From contig NZ_JAUTDN010000032.1 in the NCBI RefSeq assembly GCF_030646155.1, forward strand, positions 1-64,000: a stretch of DNA of 64,000 nt, read 5' to 3'. This stretch comes from Conexibacter sp. CPCC 205762. GTDB lineage: Bacteria; Actinomycetota; Thermoleophilia; Solirubrobacterales; Solirubrobacteraceae. Made by a program: the position numbers and the translations under genes. Numbering within the stretch: position 1 is the stretch's first letter; each line of letters starts with the position of its first letter. Shown one piece after another: positions 43,553 to 52,227 of this stretch. Under the pieces are notes generated by a model that saw only the letters and a list, made by a program, of their open reading frames with translations, was not told the DNA's origin and did not search any database.

Positions 43553-44355
43553 AGGCGATCGTGACCGGCGCCGCGCGCGGCCTCGGCGAGGGGATCGCGC
43601 GCCGGCTCGTCGCCGACGGCGGCGACGTCGCGCTGCTCGACGCGATCGACGAGGTCGAGACGACGGCCGCGACGCTCGCCGCGAGCGGCGGGCGCGGCGA
43701 GCGCGACGGCGACGCCCCGGGCGGCCCGGCCGGCGGCACCGTCGTCGGGCTGCGCTGCGACGTGAGCGACGAGGCGGCCGTGAGCGCGGTCGTCGCGGAG
43801 GCGCTGGAGCGGCTCGGCGGCGTCGACCTGCTCGTCAACTGCGCCGGCATCGGCGGCCCCGGCGAGCCGCTCGCGGAGGTCGACGCGGAGGCCTTCCGGC
43901 GCACGCTCGACGTCAACCTGACCGGCTCGTTCCTGATGGCGAGAGCGGTCGCGCCGGCGCTGATCGCGCAGCGCGCCGGCTCGATCGTCAACATCGGCTC
44001 GATCTTCGGCCAGCAGGGCGTGCCGTTCGGCGCCGCCTACTCGTCGTCGAAGGGGGGAGTGACGCTGCTGACCCACTCGCTCGCGCTGGAGCTGGCGCCG
44101 CACAGGATCCGCGTCAACGCGATCGCGCCCGGCCACATGGAGTCGGTGATGCACTTCGACGAGCTGCGCGAGCGTGCGCGGCGGGCCGGGATCAGCTTCG
44201 AGGAGGAGGTCGAGAAGGCGCGCGCGATCGTTCCGCTCGGCCGCCACGGCAACGGCGCCGACGTCGCCGGCGCGGTCGTCTGGCTCGCCTCGCCGGACGC
44301 CTCGTACGTGACCGGCCAGACGATCAACGTCAACGGGGGGCTGCTGCTGTCATGA
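43549..44355 (+). CDS. short-chain dehydrogenase/reductase
   Basis: A 268-aa SDR with TGAARGLG, NCAGIG (variant of NNAG) and active site YSSSKGG; the GTG start overlaps the previous stop. A Gly/Asp-rich insert (GGRGERDGDAPGGPAGG) follows beta-2 or beta-3 and is longer than usual. The Asp in LLDAID suggests NAD. It is one of two SDRs in the operon and probably oxidises or reduces an intermediate of the imported compound. Confidence 0.9.
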   Translation: MKAIVTGAARGLGEGIARRLVADGGDVALLDAIDEVETTAATLAASGGRGERDGDAPGGPAGGTVVGLRCDVSDEAAVSAVVAEALERLGGVDLLVNCAGIGGPGEPLAEVDAEAFRRTLDVNLTGSFLMARAVAPALIAQRAGSIVNIGSIFGQQGVPFGAAYSSSKGGVTLLTHSLALELAPHRIRVNAIAPGHMESVMHFDELRERARRAGISFEEEVEKARAIVPLGRHGNGADVAGAVVWLASPDASYVTGQTINVNGGLLLS

Positions 44356-45113
44356 GCGCGTCAGACGGCGGCGCGGCGGGCGGCGGCGAGTTCGCGGGCC
44401 GCCGCGCGCTGATCAGCGGCGGCGCCTCCGGCATCGGCGCGGCGACGGCGGCGCTGCTGCGCGAGCAGGGCGCCCGCGTCGTCACGCTCGACCTGACCGC
44501 TGACGGCCCCGACCAGGTCGCCGCCGACGTGCGCGACGAGCGGGGGGTCGAGGCCGCCGTCGCGCGCGCGGCCGAGCTGCTCGGCGGCCCGCCGCAGCTG
44601 CTGGTCGCCTCGGCCGGCGTCTACCCGATCAAGCCGCTCTGCGAGATCGACGCGGCCGAATGGGATCGCGTGCTGGGGATCAACCTGCGCGGCGCCCACC
44701 TCGTCGGCCGCGCCTTCGCGCGCACGCTGCTGGAGGGCGAGAACGGCGCGACCGCCAGCGGCGCGATCGTCAACGTCGCCTCGCTCGCCGCCACCAACGC
44801 CGACGCGAGCGAGCCGGCCGGCCACTACGCCGCCAGCAAGGCCGGCCTGCTCGGCCTGACCCGCCAGCAGGCGGCCGAATGGGGCCCGCGCCTGCGCGTC
44901 AACGCCGTCAGCCCCGGCGTGATCGAGACGCCGATGCTGCGGATCACCGACGACCCTGCGACCGCCGCCGCCTACCTGCGCGAGCGCGTCCCGCTGAGAC
45001 GGCTCGGCACGGCCTGCGAGGTCGCGCACACGATCGCCTTCCTGCTCTCCGACCGCGCCGCGTACGTCACCGGCGCAGCACTGCCGGTCGACGGCGGGTC
45101 GAGCTTCAGCTAG
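44352..45113 (+). CDS. short-chain dehydrogenase/reductase
   Basis: A 253-aa SDR with SGGASGIG in the cofactor loop, ASAGVY in the NNAG position and YAASKAG at the active site. An Asp at the end of beta-2 (TLDLTADGP) fits NAD. The ATGA overlap with the previous SDR gene indicates coupled translation. The two SDRs are clearly distinct in sequence, so they probably act on different steps. Confidence 0.9.
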   Translation: MSASDGGAAGGGEFAGRRALISGGASGIGAATAALLREQGARVVTLDLTADGPDQVAADVRDERGVEAAVARAAELLGGPPQLLVASAGVYPIKPLCEIDAAEWDRVLGINLRGAHLVGRAFARTLLEGENGATASGAIVNVASLAATNADASEPAGHYAASKAGLLGLTRQQAAEWGPRLRVNAVSPGVIETPMLRITDDPATAAAYLRERVPLRRLGTACEVAHTIAFLLSDRAAYVTGAALPVDGGSSFS

Positions 45114-45139
45114 GCCCAGAGGACGAAGGGACGTACCTG

Positions 45140-46306
45140 ATGTACCCACGCATTCGCGTCTCCGGCGACGCACGTGAGCGCGGCCGCCAGTACGGCGAGC
45201 AGGCGCGTGAGCGGATCGCCCGCTCGATCGCCGCCTACCGCGAGGTGTTCGCGCACGAGGCCGGCTGGGCGTGGGAGCGCGTCCGCAGCGAGGCGGCCGC
45301 CTTCCGTGCGCCGATCGTCGCCCACGGCGCCAAGTACATGGAGGAGATCGAGGGGATCGCCGAGGGCGCCGGCGTCGACGCGCTCGACGTCCTCGCGATC
45401 AACGTCCGCACCGAGGTGATGTTCGCCGCGAAGGCGCGCAGAGCGGCGGCGAGCGGCGCCGCGCCGCGGCCGTCGCTGCCGCTGGAGTGCAGCGCGCTCG
45501 CGGTCTCGCCCGAGCGGACGGTCGACGGCCGCCTGCTGGTGGCGCAGAACTGGGACTGGCTCGTGCACAGCTTCGAGACGGTCGTCGTGCTGGAGGCCGA
45601 GCAGGACGACGGGCCCGACTACGTCACCGTCGTCGAGGCCGGCCTGCTGGCGAAGACCGGCCTCAACTCGGCCGGCGTCGCGCTCGCCACCAACGCGCTC
45701 GTCTGCTCCGACGACCGCGGCGAGCCGGGCGTCCCGTACCACGTGCTGCTGCGCTCGATCCTCGACGCCGAGACCGTCAGCGACGGCCTCGCGGCGATCG
45801 TCCGCTCGCCGCGCTCCTCCTCCGCCAACTACCTGATCGGCGACGCCGATGGGGTCGCGGTCGACGTCGAGGCCGCGCCCGGCGACGCCTCGCGCGTCTT
45901 CCTCGGCTATCCGGAGGACGGCGTCGTGCTGCACGTCAACCACTTCACGTGGGCCGACGAGCGGCTGCGCGACCTGTCGCTGTGGGCGATGCCGGACAGC
46001 CCCTTCCGGCTCGCGCGGCTGCGGCAGCTGACCGCTCCCGCCGCCGGCCCGCTCGACCGCGCCGCGATCGAGCGGCTGCTGTCGGACGAGAAGATGCGCC
46101 CGTACGCGATCTGCTGCCGTCCCGACCCGCGCGACGAAGGCGCGATGCGCTGGGCGACCGTGCTCGGGATCGTGATCGACCCGGCGCTGCGGACGATCTC
46201 GCTCGCCTCCGGCATCCCCGCCGACACCGGCTTCGAGCAGCTCGATTACACTACATTTCTTCACAAATCGTCGTTGCGGGACGACGTGACGCGGGTGCCG
46301 GCCTGA
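45140..46306 (+). CDS. C45 family acyltransferase/amidohydrolase (acyl-CoA:6-APA acyltransferase type)
   Basis: A 388-aa Ntn-hydrolase of peptidase family C45. The putative nucleophile is the Cys in LECSALAV, preceded by a long linker (about residues 100-115) where self-cleavage occurs in the family. Other family features are GRLLVAQNWDWL, AGLLAKTGLNSAGVALATN and SSSANYLIGDADG. It would hydrolyse or transfer N-acyl groups of an amide. GAAGGG lies before the ATG. Together with the cyclic-amide-type hydrolase and the importer it suggests breakdown of an N-acylated or lactam-like compound. The 3' end is less GC-rich than the rest of the gene. Confidence 0.85.
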   Translation: MYPRIRVSGDARERGRQYGEQARERIARSIAAYREVFAHEAGWAWERVRSEAAAFRAPIVAHGAKYMEEIEGIAEGAGVDALDVLAINVRTEVMFAAKARRAAASGAAPRPSLPLECSALAVSPERTVDGRLLVAQNWDWLVHSFETVVVLEAEQDDGPDYVTVVEAGLLAKTGLNSAGVALATNALVCSDDRGEPGVPYHVLLRSILDAETVSDGLAAIVRSPRSSSANYLIGDADGVAVDVEAAPGDASRVFLGYPEDGVVLHVNHFTWADERLRDLSLWAMPDSPFRLARLRQLTAPAAGPLDRAAIERLLSDEKMRPYAICCRPDPRDEGAMRWATVLGIVIDPALRTISLASGIPADTGFEQLDYTTFLHKSSLRDDVTRVPA

Positions 46307-46336
46307 GCGAGGCCGCGCCTGGATTGGGGGCGCGGT

Positions 46337-47563
46337 ATGGCGGGTAGCGGCGACCGGATGGACGTTGCGAGCGACGTGGACGAGGGACGGGAGTCGCTTC
46401 AGCGGCTGACCGATCCAGCGCTCGCGCACATGCCGCAGGAGCAGCTTCTCTCGGAGCTGCTCGAGCGGGTGGCGGCGATCCTACGCGCCGACACCGCGGC
46501 GATCCTGCTGCTCGACGGCGACGGACGGCACCTGCTCGCGCGCGCTGCCAAGGGCGTCGAGGAGGAGGTCGAGCAGGGCGTCCGGATCCCCGTCGGCAAG
46601 GGCTTCGCCGGCCGCATCGCGGCCGAGCGGCGGGCGATCGCGATCGACGACGTCGACCACGCCGACATCCTCAACCCGATCCTGCGCGAGAAGGGGATCC
46701 GCTCGCTGCTGGGGGCGCCGCTGGTGGTCGAGGGGCGGGTCGTCGGCGTGCTGCACGTCGGCTCGCTCGTGCCGCGCCACTTCGACGCCGACGAGGCCGA
46801 CCTGCTGCAGGTCGCCGCCGACCGCGCCGCGAGCGCGATCGAGTACGCGGTGCTGACCGAGGGACGGCGGCTCGCGGTCGCGCTCCAGCACCAGCTGCTG
46901 CCCGGCCTGCGCTCGCTGCCCGGCGTCGAGCTGGCGAGCCGCTACCTGCCCGCGACGAGAGAGGAGGCGCTCGGCGGCGACTGGTGCGACGCCTTCCCGC
47001 TGCCCTGCGGCCGGCTCGCGGTCGCGGTCGGCGACGTCGTCGGCCACGGCGTCGCCGCGGCGGTCGTGATGGCGCAGCTGCGCACCGCGCTGCGCGCCTA
47101 CGCCTCCGAGGGCGCGTCGCCGGAGGAGGTGCTGACGCGCATGAACCAGCTGATGTTCAACCTCGGGCCGATGTCGATGACGACGCTCGCGCTGGCGATC
47201 GTCGACCCGATACGGGGCGAGCTGCGGCTCGCCAACGCCGGCCATCCGCCGCCGCTGGCGGTCGGGCCGCACAGCCGCTCGTTCCTGGCCGAGCCGGTCG
47301 GGCTGCCGCTGGCGGTCGCGCGCGAGGCGCGCTACGAGAGCGGCGTTCACAGCTGCCCGCCGGGCACGACGCTCGTGCTCTACACCGACGGCCTCGTCGA
47401 GCGCCGCGGCGAGGTGATCGACGCGGGGCTGGAGCGTCTGCGGCTGGCCGTCCCCGCCGGTGCGGGCGCCGACGCCGCCTGCGCGCGGATCGTCTCCGCG
47501 CTCGCCGCCGACGCCCGCCGCGACGACGTCGCGCTGGTCGTGCTGCGGCTGCCGGGCGCCTGA
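46337..47563 (+). CDS. GAF-domain PP2C/SpoIIE-type serine phosphatase
   Basis: A 408-aa soluble protein. A GAF domain (about 30-170; KGFAGRIAAERRAIAIDDV, LGAPLVVEGRVVGVLHVGS) is followed by a SpoIIE-like phosphatase domain (about 180-408) with metal motifs GGDWCDAF, VGDVVGHG and RRDDVALVVL. Such RsbU-like proteins dephosphorylate anti-sigma-factor antagonists in partner-switching stress pathways. No antagonist or anti-sigma gene is nearby. An alternative ATG at 46360 is also in frame. It converges on the methyltransferase gene with 19 bp between. Confidence 0.92.
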   Translation: MAGSGDRMDVASDVDEGRESLQRLTDPALAHMPQEQLLSELLERVAAILRADTAAILLLDGDGRHLLARAAKGVEEEVEQGVRIPVGKGFAGRIAAERRAIAIDDVDHADILNPILREKGIRSLLGAPLVVEGRVVGVLHVGSLVPRHFDADEADLLQVAADRAASAIEYAVLTEGRRLAVALQHQLLPGLRSLPGVELASRYLPATREEALGGDWCDAFPLPCGRLAVAVGDVVGHGVAAAVVMAQLRTALRAYASEGASPEEVLTRMNQLMFNLGPMSMTTLALAIVDPIRGELRLANAGHPPPLAVGPHSRSFLAEPVGLPLAVAREARYESGVHSCPPGTTLVLYTDGLVERRGEVIDAGLERLRLAVPAGAGADAACARIVSALAADARRDDVALVVLRLPGA

Positions 47564-47582
47564 CGCCCCCCGGCGTGCAGCC

Positions 47583-48242
47583 TCAGGCCGGGCGTGCGCC
47601 GACGGTCGCCCGTCCGATCGCCTGCTCGGCGACCGGCGGCGGCTCCTTGAAGGCGCCGGCGCGTATCCGCCGCTGGCGGTCGATCGCGAAGCCGGCGGCG
47701 GCGATCGCCGCAGCCGTGTCGCGCGCGGTGTGGCAGCCGCCGAAGGCGTGCGGCCAGAAGGTCCGGTCGCAGACGTGCTGGAGGGTGGAGGTGAGGCGGT
47801 CGCGCGCGAGCACGTGCTCGAAGAAGCGCAGCTCGCCGTCGTCCTTCAGCACCCGCCGCAGCTCGGCCAGCGCGGTCGCCTGGTCGGGCACGCTGCAGAG
47901 CACGAGGCAGGCGACGGCGGCGTCGCAGGAGCGGTCCTCCAGCGGCAGCGCGTCGGCGATCCCGTCGACCACCGTCACCCGCACGCGCACGTCGTCTCTG
48001 GCCGCCGCGGTGCGCGCCTGCTCGCGCATGTACGGCTCCGGCTCGACCGCGACGACCTCCGCAACCGTCTCCGGGTAGAGCGGGAAGTTCGTCCCGGCGC
48101 CGGCCCCCAGCTCGACCACGCGCCCCTGCAGCCCGGCCAGCAGCTCGCGCCGCCGCGCCTTCATCTCGGCCGGCTCGTTCGGCGCCAGCACGCGCGAGTA
48201 GAGGCGAGCGAACAGCGGGTTGCGGACCTCTCCGGCAGCCAT
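47583..48242 (-). CDS. class I SAM-dependent methyltransferase
   Basis: A 219-aa protein starting at the ATG at 48242; TAGACT lies 7 nt upstream, suggesting a leaderless mRNA. Motif I is VVELGAGAGTNFPLY, the acidic residue at the end of beta-2 is in AVEPEPYM, and CDAAVACLVLCSVPD follows. FEHVLA and the later segment (GGCHTARDTAAAIAAAGF) resemble the METTL7/UbiE-like group acting on lipid or thiol substrates. The exact substrate is unknown. An in-frame ATG at 48281 is less likely. Confidence 0.88.
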   Translation of the reverse strand: MAAGEVRNPLFARLYSRVLAPNEPAEMKARRRELLAGLQGRVVELGAGAGTNFPLYPETVAEVVAVEPEPYMREQARTAAARDDVRVRVTVVDGIADALPLEDRSCDAAVACLVLCSVPDQATALAELRRVLKDDGELRFFEHVLARDRLTSTLQHVCDRTFWPHAFGGCHTARDTAAAIAAAGFAIDRQRRIRAGAFKEPPPVAEQAIGRATVGARPA

Positions 48243-48249
48243 GCGAGGC

Positions 48250-48255
48250 AGTCTA
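48250..48255 (-). promoter_or_regulatory. -10-like TAGACT, leaderless spacing
   Basis: On the minus strand TAGACT ends 7 nt before the methyltransferase ATG at 48242. Confidence 0.4.
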
Positions 48256-48332
48256 CGCCGCGTCGCAGTTGAGACCGGCATGAGACCGGCGCGCTACTGC
48301 GCACGCGCGCGGCATGCGGTTGGCTGGCGCGC

Positions 48333-49892
48333 ATGGGACGGATCCGGAGAGCGCTCGAAGGCGCGTGGACGAAGTTCGAGGAGCACAACGAGCGCAGCCA
48401 GGAGCGCGCGGTCGCGAAGCTGACGCCGGCCGAGCGCGAGCACTATGAGCTGTGGGAGCAGCGGACGGCGGAGGTCAGCGCGGTGCTGGCGGCCGGCGGC
48501 ACGCCCGACCAGCTCGGCGACCCGCGCCTGACCGCGACGGTGCTGCAGGGCCCGGCCGGCGAGGCGGTCCACGGCGTGACGAAGTTCCCGCGCGTGCGCG
48601 AGCCGATCGAGGAGCAGGCCGCGTGGGAGCGGCAGGCGGCGGCCGAACGGGCCGTGCGCGACGCCGCGCGGGCGCCGTACCTCGCCGCCGAGCGCGCGCC
48701 GGTCGCGATCACGCGGATCGCCGCGCGCGAGGCCGACGCGCTCGACGCGCTCGCCGACCACCTCGCCGCGAGCGGCCTCGCCGCCCGCCCCGACCTCGTC
48801 TACGGGTGCTGGCGCGTGCCCGACTCGATCGAGGTCGGCCGCCTGCGCCTGCGGGGCGGCGGCCCGATCGCGGAATGGGCGGTCGCGCACGCCGCGCCTG
48901 CCGCGGCGCCGCCGGACTCGCTCGCGACGACGACGCCGCCCACCGCGCTGCCGCTGCCGCCCGCGCCGCGCCCGGCGATGCGGGTGCTCGACGCGCGCGA
49001 GCGGCTCGTCGCGCGCGCCGTCGGCGAGCCGCGGCCGCTCGACGAGGACGTCGCGCTGGCCCTGCTCGCCGCCGCCGGGATCGGCCCCGAGCGGACGCTC
49101 GGGATCGCGCGGCTGCTGCGCTTCGAGGACCACGAGCAGAACGAGCACGACCGCACGCACGAGGCGCACGTGCGCGGCTGCGTGCTGCTCGTGCCGGCCG
49201 AGCACGGCGACGCGCTCGCGGCCGCCGGCGGCCCGCCGCCGTGGCAGGTCCCGCAGGCGCAGCCGCCCGCGACCCGCGCGCCGGAGACGCCTCCGAGCGC
49301 GCCGTCGCCGGGGAGCGACTCGCCTGGGGCGGACGTCGTCGTCGACGTCCTCCAGTGGGACGCGATCGCGCAGGCGGTCCAGCCGGTGCGGCAGCGGCGC
49401 GCGCCGCTGCCCTCGCCGTTCCCATACCTGCCGCTGACGCCCGAGGAGCTGCTGACGGCGTACCTGGAGATCGTCGGCGTCGCGCCGGCCGACACCTGCT
49501 CGCTGCAGGTGACGCACGACCGCCCGTTCGACCTGCTCGGCCGCTCCAGCGACCGCTGGGGCGTCCGCCGCACCGGCGGCGGGCCGGCGCTGCCGTGCGC
49601 CGACGGCGAGCTGCGCGAGCGGATGACCGGCGGCCACCACGTCGTGATCGCCTACCGCGACCGGCCCGCCTACGCCGCCGGCCGCGAACGCTTCGACGCC
49701 TACGCCGAGACCGTCCTGCAGGTTCGCCTCAGACGCGGCCTCGGCCTGCGCGCTCCGGTCCCGAAGCCCGACGGCAAGCTGCTGAAGGCGCTCGACGCCG
49801 CCGCCGACGTGTACGAGCTCCTCACGCTGGACCCGTCTGCCGACGACCGCTTCGCGCCGCCGCGCTACTGCTGGCCGCCCACAGATTCTTGA
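48333..49892 (+). CDS. 519-aa protein of unknown function
   Basis: No signal peptide, membrane helix or known catalytic motif is visible. The N-terminal 130 residues are highly charged and helical (KFEEHNERSQERAVAKLTPAERE), suggesting a coiled-coil or amphipathic helix. A middle part (about 130-290) is alpha/beta-like with an Ala/Pro-rich linker. A second Pro-rich linker (about 300-350) leads to a C-terminal domain (about 360-519) with Trp- and Arg-rich segments. It is of normal codon use for the region. It lies alone between a divergent methyltransferase and a regulator, so context gives no hint of function. Confidence 0.65.
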   Translation: MGRIRRALEGAWTKFEEHNERSQERAVAKLTPAEREHYELWEQRTAEVSAVLAAGGTPDQLGDPRLTATVLQGPAGEAVHGVTKFPRVREPIEEQAAWERQAAAERAVRDAARAPYLAAERAPVAITRIAAREADALDALADHLAASGLAARPDLVYGCWRVPDSIEVGRLRLRGGGPIAEWAVAHAAPAAAPPDSLATTTPPTALPLPPAPRPAMRVLDARERLVARAVGEPRPLDEDVALALLAAAGIGPERTLGIARLLRFEDHEQNEHDRTHEAHVRGCVLLVPAEHGDALAAAGGPPPWQVPQAQPPATRAPETPPSAPSPGSDSPGADVVVDVLQWDAIAQAVQPVRQRRAPLPSPFPYLPLTPEELLTAYLEIVGVAPADTCSLQVTHDRPFDLLGRSSDRWGVRRTGGGPALPCADGELRERMTGGHHVVIAYRDRPAYAAGRERFDAYAETVLQVRLRRGLGLRAPVPKPDGKLLKALDAAADVYELLTLDPSADDRFAPPRYCWPPTDS

Positions 49893-49915
49893 CATTCCTG
49901 AAATTCCTGTAAACT
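49889..49915 (+). promoter_or_regulatory. promoter with direct repeat for the regulator-exporter operon
   Basis: TTGACA (49889-49894) and TAAACT (49910-49915) are 15 bp apart, short for sigma-70. ATTCCTG occurs twice between them (49894-49900 and 49903-49909), an obvious binding site for the regulator encoded next. TAAACT ends 7 nt before the ATG at 49923, giving leaderless spacing. Confidence 0.55.
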
Positions 49916-49922
49916 CAGCCAC

Positions 49923-50426
49923 ATGCGGCTGACAGCACAGGAGCTGGCGTTCGTCGACCGCCTCGGACGCCACTACGCGAAGCAGTACGGGGTGCCGCCG
50001 GCGACCGGCCGCGTGATCGGCTGGCTGCTGATCTGCGAGCCGCCGCAGCAGACGGCGGCCGCGATCGCGGAGGCGCTCGGCATCAGCCGCAGCGCCGTCG
50101 GCGGCGCGGTCACGATGCTGGAGACCTGGGGCGCCGTGGAGAAGACGCGGCAGCCGGGCGAGCGCGCCGACCGGGTCGTCGTCGTCGGCGGCTTCGGCAG
50201 CGACGGCCTCGCCAGAGTCGACGAGTACGAGACGCTGGCCAACTTCGCGCGCGAGGGGTTGGAGCTGCTCGCGGGCGCCTCCGAGCAGCAGCGCGCGCGG
50301 CTGCTGGAGATGGCCGCGTTCGCGGAGTTCCTGATCGAGCGGCTGCCGCAGCTCGCCGACGAGTGGGCCGTCAAGCGCGACGAGATGCGGGCGGCCGGAG
50401 CGCTGCCCAGAGAGGACTGGAGCTGA
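49923..50426 (+). CDS. GbsR/MarR-type winged-helix regulator
   Basis: A 167-aa regulator. The winged helix (about 25-90: GRVIGWLLICEPPQQTAAAIAEALGISRSAVGGAVTMLETWGAVEKTRQPGERADR in parts) and the helical C-terminal dimerisation region match the GbsR-like group that often controls ABC exporters. It is followed at once (TGATG) by a DrrA-type ATPase, so it likely autoregulates an export operon in response to the exported compound. Confidence 0.85.
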   Translation: MRLTAQELAFVDRLGRHYAKQYGVPPATGRVIGWLLICEPPQQTAAAIAEALGISRSAVGGAVTMLETWGAVEKTRQPGERADRVVVVGGFGSDGLARVDEYETLANFAREGLELLAGASEQQRARLLEMAAFAEFLIERLPQLADEWAVKRDEMRAAGALPREDWS

Positions 50427-51415
50427 TGAGCACCCCCGCGATCGAGGCGCAGGGAGTGCGCCAGGTCTTCGGCAAGAAGGGCGAGGTGGTCGCGCTCGAC
50501 GGGCTCGACCTGAGCGTCGAGGCCGGCACCGTCTTCGGCCTGCTCGGCCCCAACGGCGCCGGCAAGACGACGCTCGTGCGCGTGCTCGCGACGCTGCTGC
50601 AGCCGACCGCCGGCAGCGCCCGCGTGCTCGGCCACGACGTCGTCTCGCAGGCGCTCGCGGTCCGCCGCCGGATCGGCCTCGCCGGCCAGTTCGCCGCCGT
50701 CGACGAGGAGCTGAGCGGGCGCGAGAACGTCGAGATGGTCGGCCGCCTCTACCGCCTGCCGGCGCGCGAGGCGAAGCGGCGCGCGGCCGAGGTGCTCGAG
50801 CGGCTGGGGCTGTCCGACGCCGCCGACCGCCCCGTCTCGACCTACTCCGGCGGCATGCGCCGCCGGCTCGACCTCGGCGCGAGCCTCGTCGGCCGCCCGC
50901 CGGTGCTGCTGCTGGACGAGCCGACGACCGGCCTGGACCCGCGCACCCGCCAGGAGCTGTGGACGACCGTCGACGAGCTGCGCAGAGACGGCACGACCGT
51001 GCTGCTGACGACCCAGTACCTGGAGGAGGCCGACCGGCTCGCGCAGCGGATCGCCGTCGTCGACCACGGCCGCATCGTCGCGCAGGGCACCGCCAACGAG
51101 CTGAAGGCGACGATCGGCACCGAGCTGCTGTCGGTGCGGATAGCCGACCCGGCGCGGATCGCCGACGCGGCCGCCGCGCTGGCCGAGCTGGCGACCGGCG
51201 AGGAGCCGCTGGTCGACGCGGCCGCCGGCGAGATCCGCTTCGCCGTCGCCGACCCCGCGCTGTCGGCCGAGGCCGTCCGCCGGCTCGACGCGCGCGGGCT
51301 CGCGATCGCCGCCGTCGAGCTGCAGCAGCCGAGCCTCGACGACGTCTTCCTGACGCTCACCGGCCGCCGCGCCGCGGAGCACGACACCGCCGACTCCGAG
51401 GAGGTCGCCGCATGA
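50426..51415 (+). CDS. ABC exporter ATPase, DrrA type
   Basis: A 329-aa ATPase. Walker A GPNGAGKTT, signature YSGGMRRR, Walker B LLLDEPTTGLD and H-loop TTQYLEEAD are all present. The C-terminal extension (about 230-329) is the DUF4162-like domain of DrrA proteins (QPSLDDVFLTLTGR). Such exporters give daunorubicin-type drug resistance or secrete secondary metabolites. It is coupled to the regulator before it and to the permease after it (ATGA). Confidence 0.94.
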   Translation: MSTPAIEAQGVRQVFGKKGEVVALDGLDLSVEAGTVFGLLGPNGAGKTTLVRVLATLLQPTAGSARVLGHDVVSQALAVRRRIGLAGQFAAVDEELSGRENVEMVGRLYRLPAREAKRRAAEVLERLGLSDAADRPVSTYSGGMRRRLDLGASLVGRPPVLLLDEPTTGLDPRTRQELWTTVDELRRDGTTVLLTTQYLEEADRLAQRIAVVDHGRIVAQGTANELKATIGTELLSVRIADPARIADAAAALAELATGEEPLVDAAAGEIRFAVADPALSAEAVRRLDARGLAIAAVELQQPSLDDVFLTLTGRRAAEHDTADSEEVAA

Positions 51416-52227
51416 GCGCGACCGCAGCGACCCCGGCCGCGCCCGCTCCCGAGCGCGACCGCCTGACGCTCGCCGAGACCGTCGGCGACGCGCGCGTGAT
51501 GGTCCGCCGGCAGCTGCGCAAGACGCTGCGCAAGCCGGTCTACATCGTCTTCGCGTTCGTCCAGCCGGTGATGTTCGTGCTGCTGTTCCGCTACGTCTTC
51601 GGCGGCGCGATCAGCACGCCCGGCTTCGACTACGTCGACTTCCTGATGCCGGGGATCATCGTCCAGACGGCCGTCTTCGGCGCGCTGCTGACCGGCATCG
51701 GCCTGACCGAGGACCTCAGACGCGGCGTGATCGACCGCTTCCGCTCGCTGCCGATCGCGCGCAGCGCCGTGCTCGTCGGCCGCACCGCCGCCGACTGCTG
51801 CATGAACGTGCTGACGCTGACGGTGATGCTGCTGGTCGGGATCGCGGTCGGCTTCCGGCCCAGCGAGCCGGTCTGGTCGGTGCTCGCCGGGCTGCTGCTG
51901 GTGCTGGCCTTCGCCTACACCTTCTCGTGGATCAGCGCCTGGGTCGGGCTGAGCGTGAAGGACCCGGAGACGGCGCAGTCGGCCGGCTTCATCTGGGTCT
52001 TCCCGCTCACCTTCGCCTCCTCGGCGTTCGTCCCGACCGACTCGATGCCGGGCTGGCTTCAGTCGTTCGCCGACGTCAACCCGATCACGCTCGCGGTCGA
52101 CGCCGCGCGCGCGTTGATGATCGGCTCCGGCGACGTCACGACGCCGCTGCTGGGCACCTTGGCCTGGCTGGCCGGTCTGCTGCTCGTCTTCGTGCCGCTG
52201 TCGGTGCGCGCCTTCCGGCGCGCGTGA
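51412..52227 (+). CDS. ABC-2 type exporter permease, DrrB type
   Basis: A 271-aa permease with six predicted helices. The cytoplasmic N-terminus is followed by RRQLRKTLRKPVYIVFAFVQPVMFVLLFRYVFGG, LPIARSAVLVGR and FVPTDSMPGWLQSFADVNPIT, typical of DrrB. Its last 169 bp are overlapped on the other strand by the C-terminal extension of the P450 gene. It forms the exporter with the DrrA-type ATPase. Confidence 0.93.
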   Translation: MSATAATPAAPAPERDRLTLAETVGDARVMVRRQLRKTLRKPVYIVFAFVQPVMFVLLFRYVFGGAISTPGFDYVDFLMPGIIVQTAVFGALLTGIGLTEDLRRGVIDRFRSLPIARSAVLVGRTAADCCMNVLTLTVMLLVGIAVGFRPSEPVWSVLAGLLLVLAFAYTFSWISAWVGLSVKDPETAQSAGFIWVFPLTFASSAFVPTDSMPGWLQSFADVNPITLAVDAARALMIGSGDVTTPLLGTLAWLAGLLLVFVPLSVRAFRRA

